DNA of 45,587 nt from Acidobacteriota bacterium (GTDB taxonomy: Bacteria; Acidobacteriota; Thermoanaerobaculia; Thermoanaerobaculales; Sulfomarinibacteraceae). The stretch covers positions 1 to 45,587 of the forward strand of contig JAADFN010000183.1 of assembly GCA_013152895.1 (NCBI GenBank), read 5' to 3'. A model generated the notes under the pieces. The model saw only the letters and a list, made by a program, of their open reading frames with translations. It searched no databases and was not told the origin of the DNA. Numbering within the stretch: position 1 is the stretch's first letter; each line of letters opens with the position of its first letter. Of this stretch, positions 9,407 through 16,515 are shown one piece after another. Made by a program: the position numbers and the translations under genes.

Positions 9407-9561
9407 GTCAGTGTGGCGTTTCGACCAAGGCGGGGCCAAGGCGTGCCTGGGGCACGTCGTCGGCGCCACCGCCGCGGGAAATGCCGCAATGGCAGGCGTA
9501 TCCGCGGTCGCAGCAGGAAGTGTGTAAGATATGCGGGCGAGAACGGGGCGTGGACGTCCAT
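9407..9561 (+). repeat. dispersed intergenic repeat, copy 1
   Basis: This 155-base stretch matches copy 2 (22405-22551, opposite orientation) along nearly its whole length, and copy 3 (43680-43745) at its right part. The block at 9497-9518 is identical over 22 bases with 22446-22467 on the other strand, and copy 3 differs from it at one base. A second conserved block is GTTTCGACC followed by AGGCGG and GCCA at about 9419-9438. The copy sits between an S9 peptidase and the phosphohexomutase gene and ends 24 bases before the latter's start. No coding potential is shared beyond what DNA identity gives. Confidence 0.85.
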
Positions 9562-9585
9562 GTGGCGCGCCGGCTGGAGGCGATG

Positions 9586-10941
9586 ATGGGTAGCATTTTC
9601 AAGGCGTACGACATCCGCGGGACCTATCCCGATCAGATCAACGAGGAGATCGCGTTCAAGATCGGGTACTGCTTCTCCGATCTTCTGGACGAGGAGGACC
9701 TCGCCCGCGGTCCCGTGGTGGTCATCTCGCGGGACATGCGGATCCATTCCCTGCCGCTGGCGGAGGCCCTCAAGCGTGGGCTGCGCGCTCATGGCGTCGC
9801 GGTGATCGATATCGGGATGGCGGATACGCCGCTCAACTACTTCGCCACCGGGTATCTGCGGGCGTCGGGAGGCATCCAGGTGACGGCGAGCCACAACCCG
9901 GCCCGGTACAACGGCTTCAAGCTCTCCAGGCGCGATGCGATTCCCGTCTCCCGTGATACCGGCATCGCGAAGCTCGAGGAGCTCGTCGATGCCAGCACGG
10001 CCGATCCGGGGCTCGAGCCGCGCGCCGGGGAGGAGCAAAAGAACATCTTCGAAGCCTACCGCCAGCACATGCTCGGGCTCGTGACGGAGCGGCAACCCCG
10101 TTTGAAGCTCGCGGCCGATGCCGCGAACGGGATGGGAACGACCTACCTGCCGATCCTCGAAGAGCTCAACGTTGATCTCGTGCCGCTCTTCTTCGAGCTG
10201 GACGGAACGTTCCCGAATCACGAGGCCAACCCTCTCAAGCCCGAGAATCTCGTCGACATCCAGCGGGCGGTGAGGGACAACGGCTGCGACCTCGGTGTCG
10301 CGTTCGACGGCGACGCCGACCGCGCCATGTTCATCGACGAAAAGGGCGCGGCGATTCCGGCGGACAGGATCACCGGGCTTCTGGCGCCGAGGTTCTTGCG
10401 GACCGAGCCGGGGGCCGCCATCGTGTACGACCTGCGGTCGTCGTGGGCGACCCGGGAGGCGATCGAGGAGGCCGGTGGCGTTGCCGTCCGGGAACGGGTC
10501 GGTCATTCGTTCATGAAAGCCACCATGCGGCGGCTCGGCTCTCCTTTCGGGGGCGAGCTTGCAGGGCACTTCTACTACCGGGCGAACTACACGGCGGATT
10601 CGTCCCTGTTGACCGTCATCCAGCTCCTCAACCACCTTCGCGAGACCGGGAAACCGTTGTCCGAGCTCATCGCGCCGCTCAACCGGTACTTTTCAACGGG
10701 CGAGATCAACTTCCGCGTCGCCGACAAGCAAGGCATGATCCATCACCTTGCGGAGCTGTTCGCGGATGGGAAGATCGACTACCTCGACGGGATCACGGTG
10801 CAGTACGCGGACTGGTGGTTCAACGTACGGCCGTCGAATACCGAGCCGCTGCTCCGCATGGTGCTCGAGGCCCGGACCCGTGAGCTGATGGACGAGAAGA
10901 AGACGGAGTTGCTGCGAACGCTCGGAAATCCTGTATCCTGA
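9586..10941 (+). CDS. phosphomannomutase/phosphoglucomutase
   Basis: The 451-residue product belongs to the alpha-D-phosphohexomutase superfamily, which interconverts hexose 1- and 6-phosphates for polysaccharide and nucleotide-sugar synthesis. All four signature loops are visible: TASHNP with the phosphoserine at about residue 102, DGDADR metal-binding loop at about 241-246, GELAGHFYYR sugar loop, and RPSNTEPLLR phosphate loop near the C terminus. FKAYDIRG at the N terminus is typical of ManB/AlgC-type bifunctional enzymes. The start at 9586 is preferred because GGAGG (9576-9580) is five bases away; the longer frame from 9481 would translate the dispersed repeat. The ATG three bases earlier (9583) is also possible. 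The AI-2E gene follows after four bases, so the two are probably co-transcribed. Confidence 0.92.
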   Translation: MGSIFKAYDIRGTYPDQINEEIAFKIGYCFSDLLDEEDLARGPVVVISRDMRIHSLPLAEALKRGLRAHGVAVIDIGMADTPLNYFATGYLRASGGIQVTASHNPARYNGFKLSRRDAIPVSRDTGIAKLEELVDASTADPGLEPRAGEEQKNIFEAYRQHMLGLVTERQPRLKLAADAANGMGTTYLPILEELNVDLVPLFFELDGTFPNHEANPLKPENLVDIQRAVRDNGCDLGVAFDGDADRAMFIDEKGAAIPADRITGLLAPRFLRTEPGAAIVYDLRSSWATREAIEEAGGVAVRERVGHSFMKATMRRLGSPFGGELAGHFYYRANYTADSSLLTVIQLLNHLRETGKPLSELIAPLNRYFSTGEINFRVADKQGMIHHLAELFADGKIDYLDGITVQYADWWFNVRPSNTEPLLRMVLEARTRELMDEKKTELLRTLGNPVS

Positions 10942-10945
10942 AGGC

Positions 10946-11974
10946 ATGATGGAGCGGGGACGAGCTGCGAATGCGATGATCTCGGCGGCGGCGCTGGTCG
11001 TGATTATCGCCGGCCTTCGCGCGGCACAGGGGATTCTCGTCCAGACGCTCATCGCGGTCTTCCTGGCGGTCATCTGTTCGCCGGCCGTCCTGTGGCTTCG
11101 CAAACACCGGGTCCCCATGGTCATCGCCGTGCTCCTGGTGGCGCTCGCCGTGCTGGGAATCATCGGGGGCTTTGCCGCGGTTCTCGGGACGTCGGTCAAC
11201 CAGTTCACGGAGGCCATTCCGAGGTACCAGATCAGGCTCAACGCCTTCGGAGGCTCGCTCACCACGTGGCTTGCAGCCCACCGGATCAATATCAGCCATA
11301 TCGATGTCTTCAAGATGATCAGCCCCGGCTCGATGTTGGCCATGCTGGGAGGAACCCTCAAGGGGTTCGTTTCGGCGCTTTCGAACACGGCCATCGTGTT
11401 GTTGATCCTCGTGTTCATCCTCCTGGAGATCGGGGACCTGCCCCAGCGGCTCAGGGCGGCTTTCGGGGACCGGGGCGCCGACCTCGTCCGGTACGAGCGG
11501 ATGACGAGCCAGGTGCAGAAATACCTCGGGATCAAGACGGCGACCAGCCTCTTGACCGGCATCCTGATCGGTACGTGGCTCGCCATTCTCGGTGTGGATT
11601 TCGCCGTGCTGTGGGGTGTGATGGCGTTCCTGCTCAACTACGTTCCCAACATCGGCTCGATCATTGCGGCGGTTCCAGCGGCCGTTCTCGCGTTGATCCA
11701 GTTCGGGTTTGGACGGTTTCTGGCCGTTGCCATTGGGTATCTGGTCGTCAACATGGTGATCGGGAACGTGATCGAACCGCCGCTGATGGGGCGGAAACTC
11801 GGGCTCTCCACGCTCGTCGTTTTTCTTTCCCTCGTGTTCTGGGGATGGGTCTGGGGGCCGGTGGGCATGGTGCTCTCGGTTCCGCTGACGATGGTCATCA
11901 AGATCTCCCTCGAGTACAACGACGAGCTGAGATGGCTCGCGATCCTGATGGACAATCACGTCCCCAAGGAATGA
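10946..11974 (+). CDS. AI-2E family transporter-like membrane protein (PerM/YdiK type)
   Basis: The 342-residue integral membrane protein has about eight hydrophobic segments. The C-terminal part carries the family hallmark region: WGVMAFLLNYVPNIGSIIAAVPAAVLALIQFG, then VVNMVIGNVIEPPLMGRKLGLSTLVVFLSLVFWGWVWGPVGMVLSVPLTMVIKI. Family members have been linked to autoinducer-2 export or Na+/H+ antiport, but most are of unknown function and no substrate can be assigned here. The start follows the phosphohexomutase stop by four bases. AAGG at 10941-10944 could serve either ATG (10946 or 10949). The gene converges on the RNase H gene with a 12-base gap. Confidence 0.9.
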   Translation: MMERGRAANAMISAAALVVIIAGLRAAQGILVQTLIAVFLAVICSPAVLWLRKHRVPMVIAVLLVALAVLGIIGGFAAVLGTSVNQFTEAIPRYQIRLNAFGGSLTTWLAAHRINISHIDVFKMISPGSMLAMLGGTLKGFVSALSNTAIVLLILVFILLEIGDLPQRLRAAFGDRGADLVRYERMTSQVQKYLGIKTATSLLTGILIGTWLAILGVDFAVLWGVMAFLLNYVPNIGSIIAAVPAAVLALIQFGFGRFLAVAIGYLVVNMVIGNVIEPPLMGRKLGLSTLVVFLSLVFWGWVWGPVGMVLSVPLTMVIKISLEYNDELRWLAILMDNHVPKE

Positions 11975-11986
11975 GCCGGCGAGCCC

Positions 11987-12898
11987 TTATCCAGCCGCGA
12001 TCTCCCCACGGGCGACCTTTTTGGCGAGCGCCATGTCCTCGGGCGCCGCTTTGTCATCGACGACGTGCCACTGCACGTCGTGACGTTCGAGCAGGGACTC
12101 CAGCGTGAGCCAGAGATCACGGTGACTGACCGGACGGCCGTCGCGGGTCATCCAGCCGCGCGCCTTCCACCCGCGGATCCACGTGGTCGCGCCATCCTTG
12201 AGATAACTGGAAACGGTGTAGAGATGCACCTTCGACCTGCGTTTGAGCTGGCGAAGTCCCTCGATGGCCGAGATGATGTGGAGGCGGTTGGCGCTGGCGC
12301 CGTCGGCGCGTCCCGAAACTTCCTTCGTGGTTCCGCGCCAGGAGAGCACGACGGCCCATGAGCCGGCGCCGCGTTTTCCAGAAAATGCCACCGCCGTGAA
12401 GAGATGGACGGCCTCGATGTCATCCAGGGGAAGCTCGGGCCGGCCGATCGCCCGTGCCGCGAGCCGGTCGGCGCGTTCGTTCCAGCGATCCCCCGCGTGT
12501 CCCTTGGTCCATTCCCAGCTGACCTCGTGACGCTCGAGCTCGGCATCGAGCGCCTGCCAGAGATCCTGGTTCTTGACCGGCGTTTTCGATGCTGTCTTCC
12601 AGCCCCGTTTCTTCCACCCGTGGAGCCACGTGGTTATCCCCTTGCGCAGGTACTCCGAATCTGTGACGAGCGCGGCACGGTGGGGGGCGGGCAGCGACCT
12701 GAGGGCCTCGAGGGCTGCCGTCAGCTCCATGCGGTTGTTGGTTGTGTGCTCTTCGTGGCCGGAGAGCTCCACCGGTTTCTCGCCGGGAAACAGGAGGACC
12801 GCGCCCCAGCCGCCGGGCCCGGGGTTCGGGCGGCATCCACCGTCCGTGTAGATCGTGACGCGGGGGAGGTCGGGCGAGGCCGTGTTTGGTGGCTCCAT
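11987..12898 (-). CDS. tandem RNase HI protein with degenerate second domain
   Basis: The 303-residue protein carries two RNase HI-like domains. Domain 1 (about 13-150) is a complete RNase HI with the four acidic residues Asp19 (YTDGG), Glu58 (NNRMELTA), Asp80 (VTDSEYL) and Asp144 (NERADRLA), and should cut RNA in RNA-DNA hybrids. Domain 2 (about 160-300) is a recognisable copy in which the first three are lost: Ala169, His207 and Val229 stand in their places. The basic handle is kept: [14 protein letters not shown] in domain 1 and [14 protein letters not shown] in domain 2. E. coli RNase HI has one such domain (155 residues). The ATG at 12898 is the assumed start; it lacks a good ribosome site, and a TTG at 12958 would add 20 residues. 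The SPOUT gene is divergent. Confidence 0.85.
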   Translation of the reverse strand: MEPPNTASPDLPRVTIYTDGGCRPNPGPGGWGAVLLFPGEKPVELSGHEEHTTNNRMELTAALEALRSLPAPHRAALVTDSEYLRKGITTWLHGWKKRGWKTASKTPVKNQDLWQALDAELERHEVSWEWTKGHAGDRWNERADRLAARAIGRPELPLDDIEAVHLFTAVAFSGKRGAGSWAVVLSWRGTTKEVSGRADGASANRLHIISAIEGLRQLKRRSKVHLYTVSSYLKDGATTWIRGWKARGWMTRDGRPVSHRDLWLTLESLLERHDVQWHVVDDKAAPEDMALAKKVARGEIAAG

Positions 12899-13019
12899 GA
12901 CCGGCAAACTGTACCAGAGCCCGTCGCGGACAACATCGGTGCCCGGGGAGCACGACAATCACCCGTGCACTCCCGTCCGCGGTGGACACCCCGGCAGGGA
13001 CTGCGTACGCTTGTGGCCG

Positions 13020-13595
13020 ATGACGCAATCGAGGATCAGGGATGCGTGGGCCCAAAAGCGGCGGGCCGAACGCCGGGAACGGCGCAAGCGCGAGTATCAG
13101 CGCGGATTACGGCCCATGGCAGTCGCTGCCTGGAACATCTCCAAGGGTTACAACGTCGGCAGCCTGGTCCGCACGGCCCACGCCGCCGCCGTCGAGGAAG
13201 TCATCCTGATCGGCGAACGCGAATGGAACGTCGAGGCTGCCCGTACCGCCGAGCTCTACACCAAGATCGTGTATCTCCCCGATCAGGAGGCGTTCCTGCA
13301 GCACCTTGAGAGCTCCCGGTGGAACCTCGTCGCCGTCGAGCTCGATCCACGCTCCGTCAGTCTCTTCGACGCCGCCTACCCGTCCCGCCCCTGTTTCCTC
13401 CTCGGCGCCGAGCTCGGGGGCATCCCCCCGGGGCTTCTCGATCGTGCGAAGCTGATCGTGCAGATCCCGCAGTGGGGCCTGGTCCCCTGTCTCAACGTCG
13501 CCGTTGCCGGTTCGATCGTCTTATATGACCACCTGTCCAAGCTGTACCACCGCGGCGCTCTCGACCGTTCTTCCCAGCACGATCAGTCCGGATGA
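13020..13595 (+). CDS. SpoU/TrmH-family (SPOUT) RNA 2'-O-methyltransferase
   Basis: The 191-residue product shows the three motifs of SpoU-type methyltransferases: NISKGYNVGSLVRTAHAAAVEEVILIG (motif 1, with the Asn and catalytic Arg), FLLGAELGGIPPG (motif 2) and IPQWGLVPCLNVAVAGSIVLYD (motif 3, knotted SAM site). Such enzymes 2'-O-methylate ribose in tRNA or rRNA. The N-terminal 35 residues are very rich in Arg and Lys (AQKRRAERRERRKREYQRG) and probably bind RNA. The ATG at 13020 is chosen because it begins this basic arm; no strong ribosome site is visible. Whether the target is tRNA or rRNA cannot be decided from sequence. Confidence 0.85.
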   Translation: MTQSRIRDAWAQKRRAERRERRKREYQRGLRPMAVAAWNISKGYNVGSLVRTAHAAAVEEVILIGEREWNVEAARTAELYTKIVYLPDQEAFLQHLESSRWNLVAVELDPRSVSLFDAAYPSRPCFLLGAELGGIPPGLLDRAKLIVQIPQWGLVPCLNVAVAGSIVLYDHLSKLYHRGALDRSSQHDQSG

Positions 13596-13716
13596 ACACC
13601 TCGGCTCGAACGGCCGGCGGGCCCCAAGCGCGCTTCGCAACCGCACGACGGTCGGGAAATGGCGCCGGTCGCCATCCCTCTCCGCCACGGTCGAACAACC
13701 TCGCATTGCCCTTTGC

Positions 13717-13745
13717 TTGTCAATCACTTGATGGGCTGCTAAAGT
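13717..13745 (+). promoter_or_regulatory. sigma-70-like promoter for pal-cpoB
   Basis: TTGTCA at 13717-13722 (5/6 match to the -35 consensus) and TAAAGT at 13740-13745 (4/6) are separated by 17 bases. They lie 25 bases ahead of the pal start and just upstream of its GGAGG. The spacing and position fit a housekeeping promoter; the -10 is imperfect. Confidence 0.5.
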
Positions 13746-13770
13746 TATCGGCCCGGGAAGGAGGGACGCC

Positions 13771-14337
13771 ATGAGATCAAACATCGGTCTTGCCACAGCC
13801 GTTGCGCTCACATTTTCAGGCTTCATGCTTGTGGGGTGTCAGTCGAGCCGCGTCGCGCCGGCGCCCGCCACGCCCCCAGCGAAGGTCGTGCAACCTTCTC
13901 CGACGCCGATCCCGGAAGAAACCGTGACGAGGCCGACGCCGGTACCCTCGGTGGCAACGTCGGAGCAGCTTCCGGCCGATATCAAGGAGCTCAACCGGAG
14001 GGGCTACCTCAAGGACGTCTTCTTCGCCACGGACAGCTACGACCTGACCCCCGAGGCGAGAGATATCCTGGCGGCCGACGCCGCATGGCTGGGCAAGCAT
14101 CCAACGATCAAGATCCTCATCGGGGGTCATTGCGACGAACGAAACACACGCGAGTACAACCTCGCGCTCGGCCAGCGGCGGGCCGACGCCGTTCGTGACT
14201 ATCTGGTCTTTCTCGGTGTGTCGGCATCGAGGATACAAACGATCAGCTACGGCGAGGAACGTCCGTTCGCCTTGGGACACAACGAAGCGGCCTGGCGGCT
14301 CAACCGCCGCGCCCATTTCGTGATCACGGCCCGTTGA
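13771..14337 (+). CDS. pal: peptidoglycan-associated lipoprotein (OmpA/Pal domain)
   Basis: The 188-residue lipoprotein has a type II signal with lipobox LVGC, lipidated at Cys23. A Pro/Ala/Thr-rich linker follows to about residue 75, then an OmpA-like peptidoglycan-binding domain: VFFATDSYDLTPEARDIL ... GHCDERNTREYNLALGQRRADAVRDYLVFLGV. The DERN/TREYNLALG stretch is characteristic of Pal. The protein tethers the outer membrane to peptidoglycan and normally works with TolB. The start has AAGGAGG upstream. cpoB follows after 11 bases, the usual tol-pal order, but tolQ, tolR, tolA and tolB are not in this window. Confidence 0.93.
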   Translation: MRSNIGLATAVALTFSGFMLVGCQSSRVAPAPATPPAKVVQPSPTPIPEETVTRPTPVPSVATSEQLPADIKELNRRGYLKDVFFATDSYDLTPEARDILAADAAWLGKHPTIKILIGGHCDERNTREYNLALGQRRADAVRDYLVFLGVSASRIQTISYGEERPFALGHNEAAWRLNRRAHFVITAR

Positions 14338-14348
14338 GAGGAAGCACA

Positions 14349-15236
14349 ATGCGTACATGGTCTGTCCTCGGCATCGCTCTCCTCCTCCCCCTCGCCGGTT
14401 GCACGTCCCAGCAGGACATGGCGTTGCTCCACCGGGAAATCACCGACGTCCAACGCCAGGTGCAACAGTTGAGCGCGGCCACGCTCGACAAGAACGACCT
14501 CGTGCCGTTGGAGAAGCAACTCAAGGGCCAGACGGACAAACTGGTACGCTCGAACGCCGATCTCGCCGTTCAGGTCAACAGGCTCCAGGAGCAGATCGAG
14601 GCGCTCAAGGCGAACCTCCAGGTGACGACTCACCAGCTCCAGCAGATCTCTCAAGAGCTGGCCGCGGCGAACGTCGCCGGACGGCCTCCGAGAACGCCGC
14701 TACCGCCGGTCACAGCCGGGCAGAGTCCGGCCACCACCTCCCAGGCGCCGGCGCAATCGGCCGGCCAAGGCCAACAGGTCCAGGGCTCCCATGCGCCGGG
14801 GTCGGCTCCCGCAGCCGCCACGCCGGTCCCAACGCCGTCCCCGGTCCCGAACACGCCTGAGGGTCTGTACCAGAGCGCATATCAGGACTACCTCCAGGGT
14901 AACTACGACCTGGCCATTCAGGGGTTCGAAGAGTACCTCAAGCGCTATCCAAAGACGGATCTTGCGGACAACGCCCAATACTGGATCGGGGAGTGTTATG
15001 ATGCCGAAGGCAAGGAGGAGAAGGCGTTGCAGGCCTTCTCCACGGTCTTGGACACGTACCCCACGAGCGACAAGGGCGCTGCAGCTCAGCTCAAGAAGGG
15101 TCTTGTCTATCTCAAGATGGGCGATCAGGGTCAGGGCGTCGTCAACCTGCAGTACGTTGTGTACGAGCACCCAGGGACGAAGGAAGCCGATCTGGCCCGG
15201 GAAAAGCTCCGTAGTTTGGGAATTACCATTCGCTGA
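14349..15236 (+). CDS. cpoB: CpoB/YbgF-type Tol-Pal accessory lipoprotein with coiled coil and TPRs
   Basis: The 295-residue product has a lipobox LAGC (Cys18), so unlike E. coli CpoB, which is soluble, it should be a lipoprotein. Residues 20-110 form a coiled coil rich in Gln and Leu (REITDVQRQVQQLSAATL). A Pro/Ala/Gln linker follows to about 170, then tandem tetratricopeptide repeats (YQDYLQGNYDLAIQGFEEYLKRYPKTDLADNAQYWIGECY) run to the end. In E. coli this protein coordinates peptidoglycan synthesis with outer-membrane constriction. The ATG at 14349 is preceded by GAGGAAG. It is the second gene of the pal operon; the ribosomal S20 gene follows after 47 bases. Confidence 0.88.
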   Translation: MRTWSVLGIALLLPLAGCTSQQDMALLHREITDVQRQVQQLSAATLDKNDLVPLEKQLKGQTDKLVRSNADLAVQVNRLQEQIEALKANLQVTTHQLQQISQELAAANVAGRPPRTPLPPVTAGQSPATTSQAPAQSAGQGQQVQGSHAPGSAPAAATPVPTPSPVPNTPEGLYQSAYQDYLQGNYDLAIQGFEEYLKRYPKTDLADNAQYWIGECYDAEGKEEKALQAFSTVLDTYPTSDKGAAAQLKKGLVYLKMGDQGQGVVNLQYVVYEHPGTKEADLAREKLRSLGITIR

Positions 15237-15244
15237 GACGATAC

Positions 15245-15259
15245 GGGTCCATGGGACCC
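15245..15259 (+). promoter_or_regulatory. short inverted repeat ahead of rpsT
   Basis: GGGTCC at 15245-15250 and GGACCC at 15254-15259 are perfect complements around a three-base centre. The repeat is about 10 bases before the AAGGAG ribosome site of the S20 gene. It could form a small leader hairpin. No T-run follows, so it is not a terminator. Any regulatory role is speculation. Confidence 0.3.
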
Positions 15260-15283
15260 ACGATCTTCAAGGAGAAACAGGTT

Positions 15284-15574
15284 ATGGCAACGATCAAGGG
15301 AACGAAGAAACAGGCAAGAAAACGGCACCGGCAATCGCTGGAGCGCCGGATGCGGAACCGGTCCGTCAGAACGCGGGTTCGTCACCAGATGAAGACGATG
15401 CGGCAGGCGATCTCTGACGGCGATGCGTCGGCGGTGAAAACGCTCCTCCCGGCGACAATGTCCGTCATCGACGTTGCGTGGCGCAAGGGTGTCCTTCACC
15501 GGAATACCGCGTCGCGCTACAAGTCCCGCCTGTCCCGGCAGGCCCAGGCCGTCCTCAACCCCCGCGAAGCCTGA
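15284..15574 (+). CDS. rpsT: 30S ribosomal protein S20
   Basis: The 96-residue, strongly basic protein is ribosomal protein S20, which binds 16S rRNA early in small-subunit assembly. The family pattern is clear: MATIKGTKKQARKRHRQSLERRMRNRSVRTRVRHQMK at the N terminus, then a helical body ending in KGVLHRNTASRYKSRLSRQAQAV, the conserved 'iHkN-AaRkKSrL' stretch. The ATG at 15284 is set by a good AAGGAG nine bases upstream and the S20-type N terminus. The purC start follows three bases after the stop, so S20 is probably co-transcribed with it. Confidence 0.95.
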   Translation: MATIKGTKKQARKRHRQSLERRMRNRSVRTRVRHQMKTMRQAISDGDASAVKTLLPATMSVIDVAWRKGVLHRNTASRYKSRLSRQAQAVLNPREA

Positions 15575-15577
15575 CGC

Positions 15578-16513
15578 ATGCCAAAGGCTCTGCTCGCGAC
15601 AAACATCCCCGGGGGGCAGCTGGTCAGCCGTGGCAAGGTCCGTGACATCTACCGCGCCGGCGACGCGCTCCTCCTCGTTGCAACCGACCGGATCAGCGCC
15701 TTCGACAGCGTCCTCAGCCCCGGCATTCCGGGCCGCGGCATCATCCTGACCCAGCTGTCGAACTTCTGGTTCCGGCGCTTCGAGCACGTGGTATCCAATC
15801 ACCTGCTGGCCACCGATCGCGCCTCATTCCCGGCGCCGTACTGCGATCACGACGAGCTTGACGGGAGGAGCGTGCTGGTTCGCATGCTGCGGCCGGTGCC
15901 CGTCGAGTGCGTCGCCCGCGGCTACCTGTCCGGCTCGGCGTGGAAGAGCTACCGGGACAGCGGAACGATCTGCGGCATTCGCCTGCCCTCGGGCCTCGTC
16001 GAATCCCAGGAGCTCCCCGAACCGATTTTCACACCTGCCACGAAGGCCGCAAGCGGGCATGACGAGAATATTCCGTTCGACCGGATGGCCGAGATCACCG
16101 GAGCCCAGGTTGCCGAAGAGCTCCGTTCGATCACGCTCGAGTTGTACCGGAAAGCTGCGGCCCATGCGGCGGAGCGTGGCATCATCGTCGCCGACACGAA
16201 GTTCGAGTTCGGGTTCGACGCCCAGGGCAAGGTCGTCTGGATGGATGAAGCCTTGACGCCGGATTCCTCCCGGTTTTGGCCGGCCGACCAGTATGAGCCT
16301 GGGAAACCCCAGCCTTCCTTCGACAAGCAATATGTTCGCGACTGGCTGGAAGCGAGCGGCTGGAACAAGGAACCACCGGCACCCACGCTTCCCCCGGACG
16401 TCGTTCGTGGCACGCTTGAGCGGTACCTGGAGGCATACGAGCGTCTCACCGGCCGGTCCCTCGATCTCACCGGCATGCCCAGCGATCCAACCCAACCCAT
16501 TGTGGAGGACTGA
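15578..16513 (+). CDS. purC: phosphoribosylaminoimidazole-succinocarboxamide synthase
   Basis: The 311-residue enzyme joins aspartate to CAIR using ATP to give SAICAR, a step in purine synthesis. The SAICAR synthetase fold is plain: GKVRDIYRAGDALLLVATDRISAFDSVLSPGIPGRGIILTQLSNFWF, then VECVARGYLSGSAWKSYRDSGTICG and DTKFEFGFDAQGKVVWMDEALTPDSSRFWP. The length of about 300 matches the longer (yeast Ade1-like) class rather than the 240-residue E. coli form. It starts three bases after rpsT and its stop is two bases before the EF-G-like start, so the three genes form a tight run. purA lies 27 kb away. Confidence 0.95.
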   Translation: MPKALLATNIPGGQLVSRGKVRDIYRAGDALLLVATDRISAFDSVLSPGIPGRGIILTQLSNFWFRRFEHVVSNHLLATDRASFPAPYCDHDELDGRSVLVRMLRPVPVECVARGYLSGSAWKSYRDSGTICGIRLPSGLVESQELPEPIFTPATKAASGHDENIPFDRMAEITGAQVAEELRSITLELYRKAAAHAAERGIIVADTKFEFGFDAQGKVVWMDEALTPDSSRFWPADQYEPGKPQPSFDKQYVRDWLEASGWNKEPPAPTLPPDVVRGTLERYLEAYERLTGRSLDLTGMPSDPTQPIVED

Positions 16514-16515
16514 GA

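Noticed and set aside
9481-9585. N-terminal extension of the phosphohexomutase from an upstream ATG
   Set aside because: The extension would translate the dispersed repeat, lacks a ribosome site, and precedes the conserved N terminus (FKAYDIRG) of the family.
7525-10635. A 1036-codon open frame on the minus strand
   Set aside because: It runs antisense through the S9 peptidase, repeat copy 1 and the phosphohexomutase. Its translation is Arg/Pro/Val/His-rich with no recognisable domain, the normal result of strong GC bias opposite real genes.
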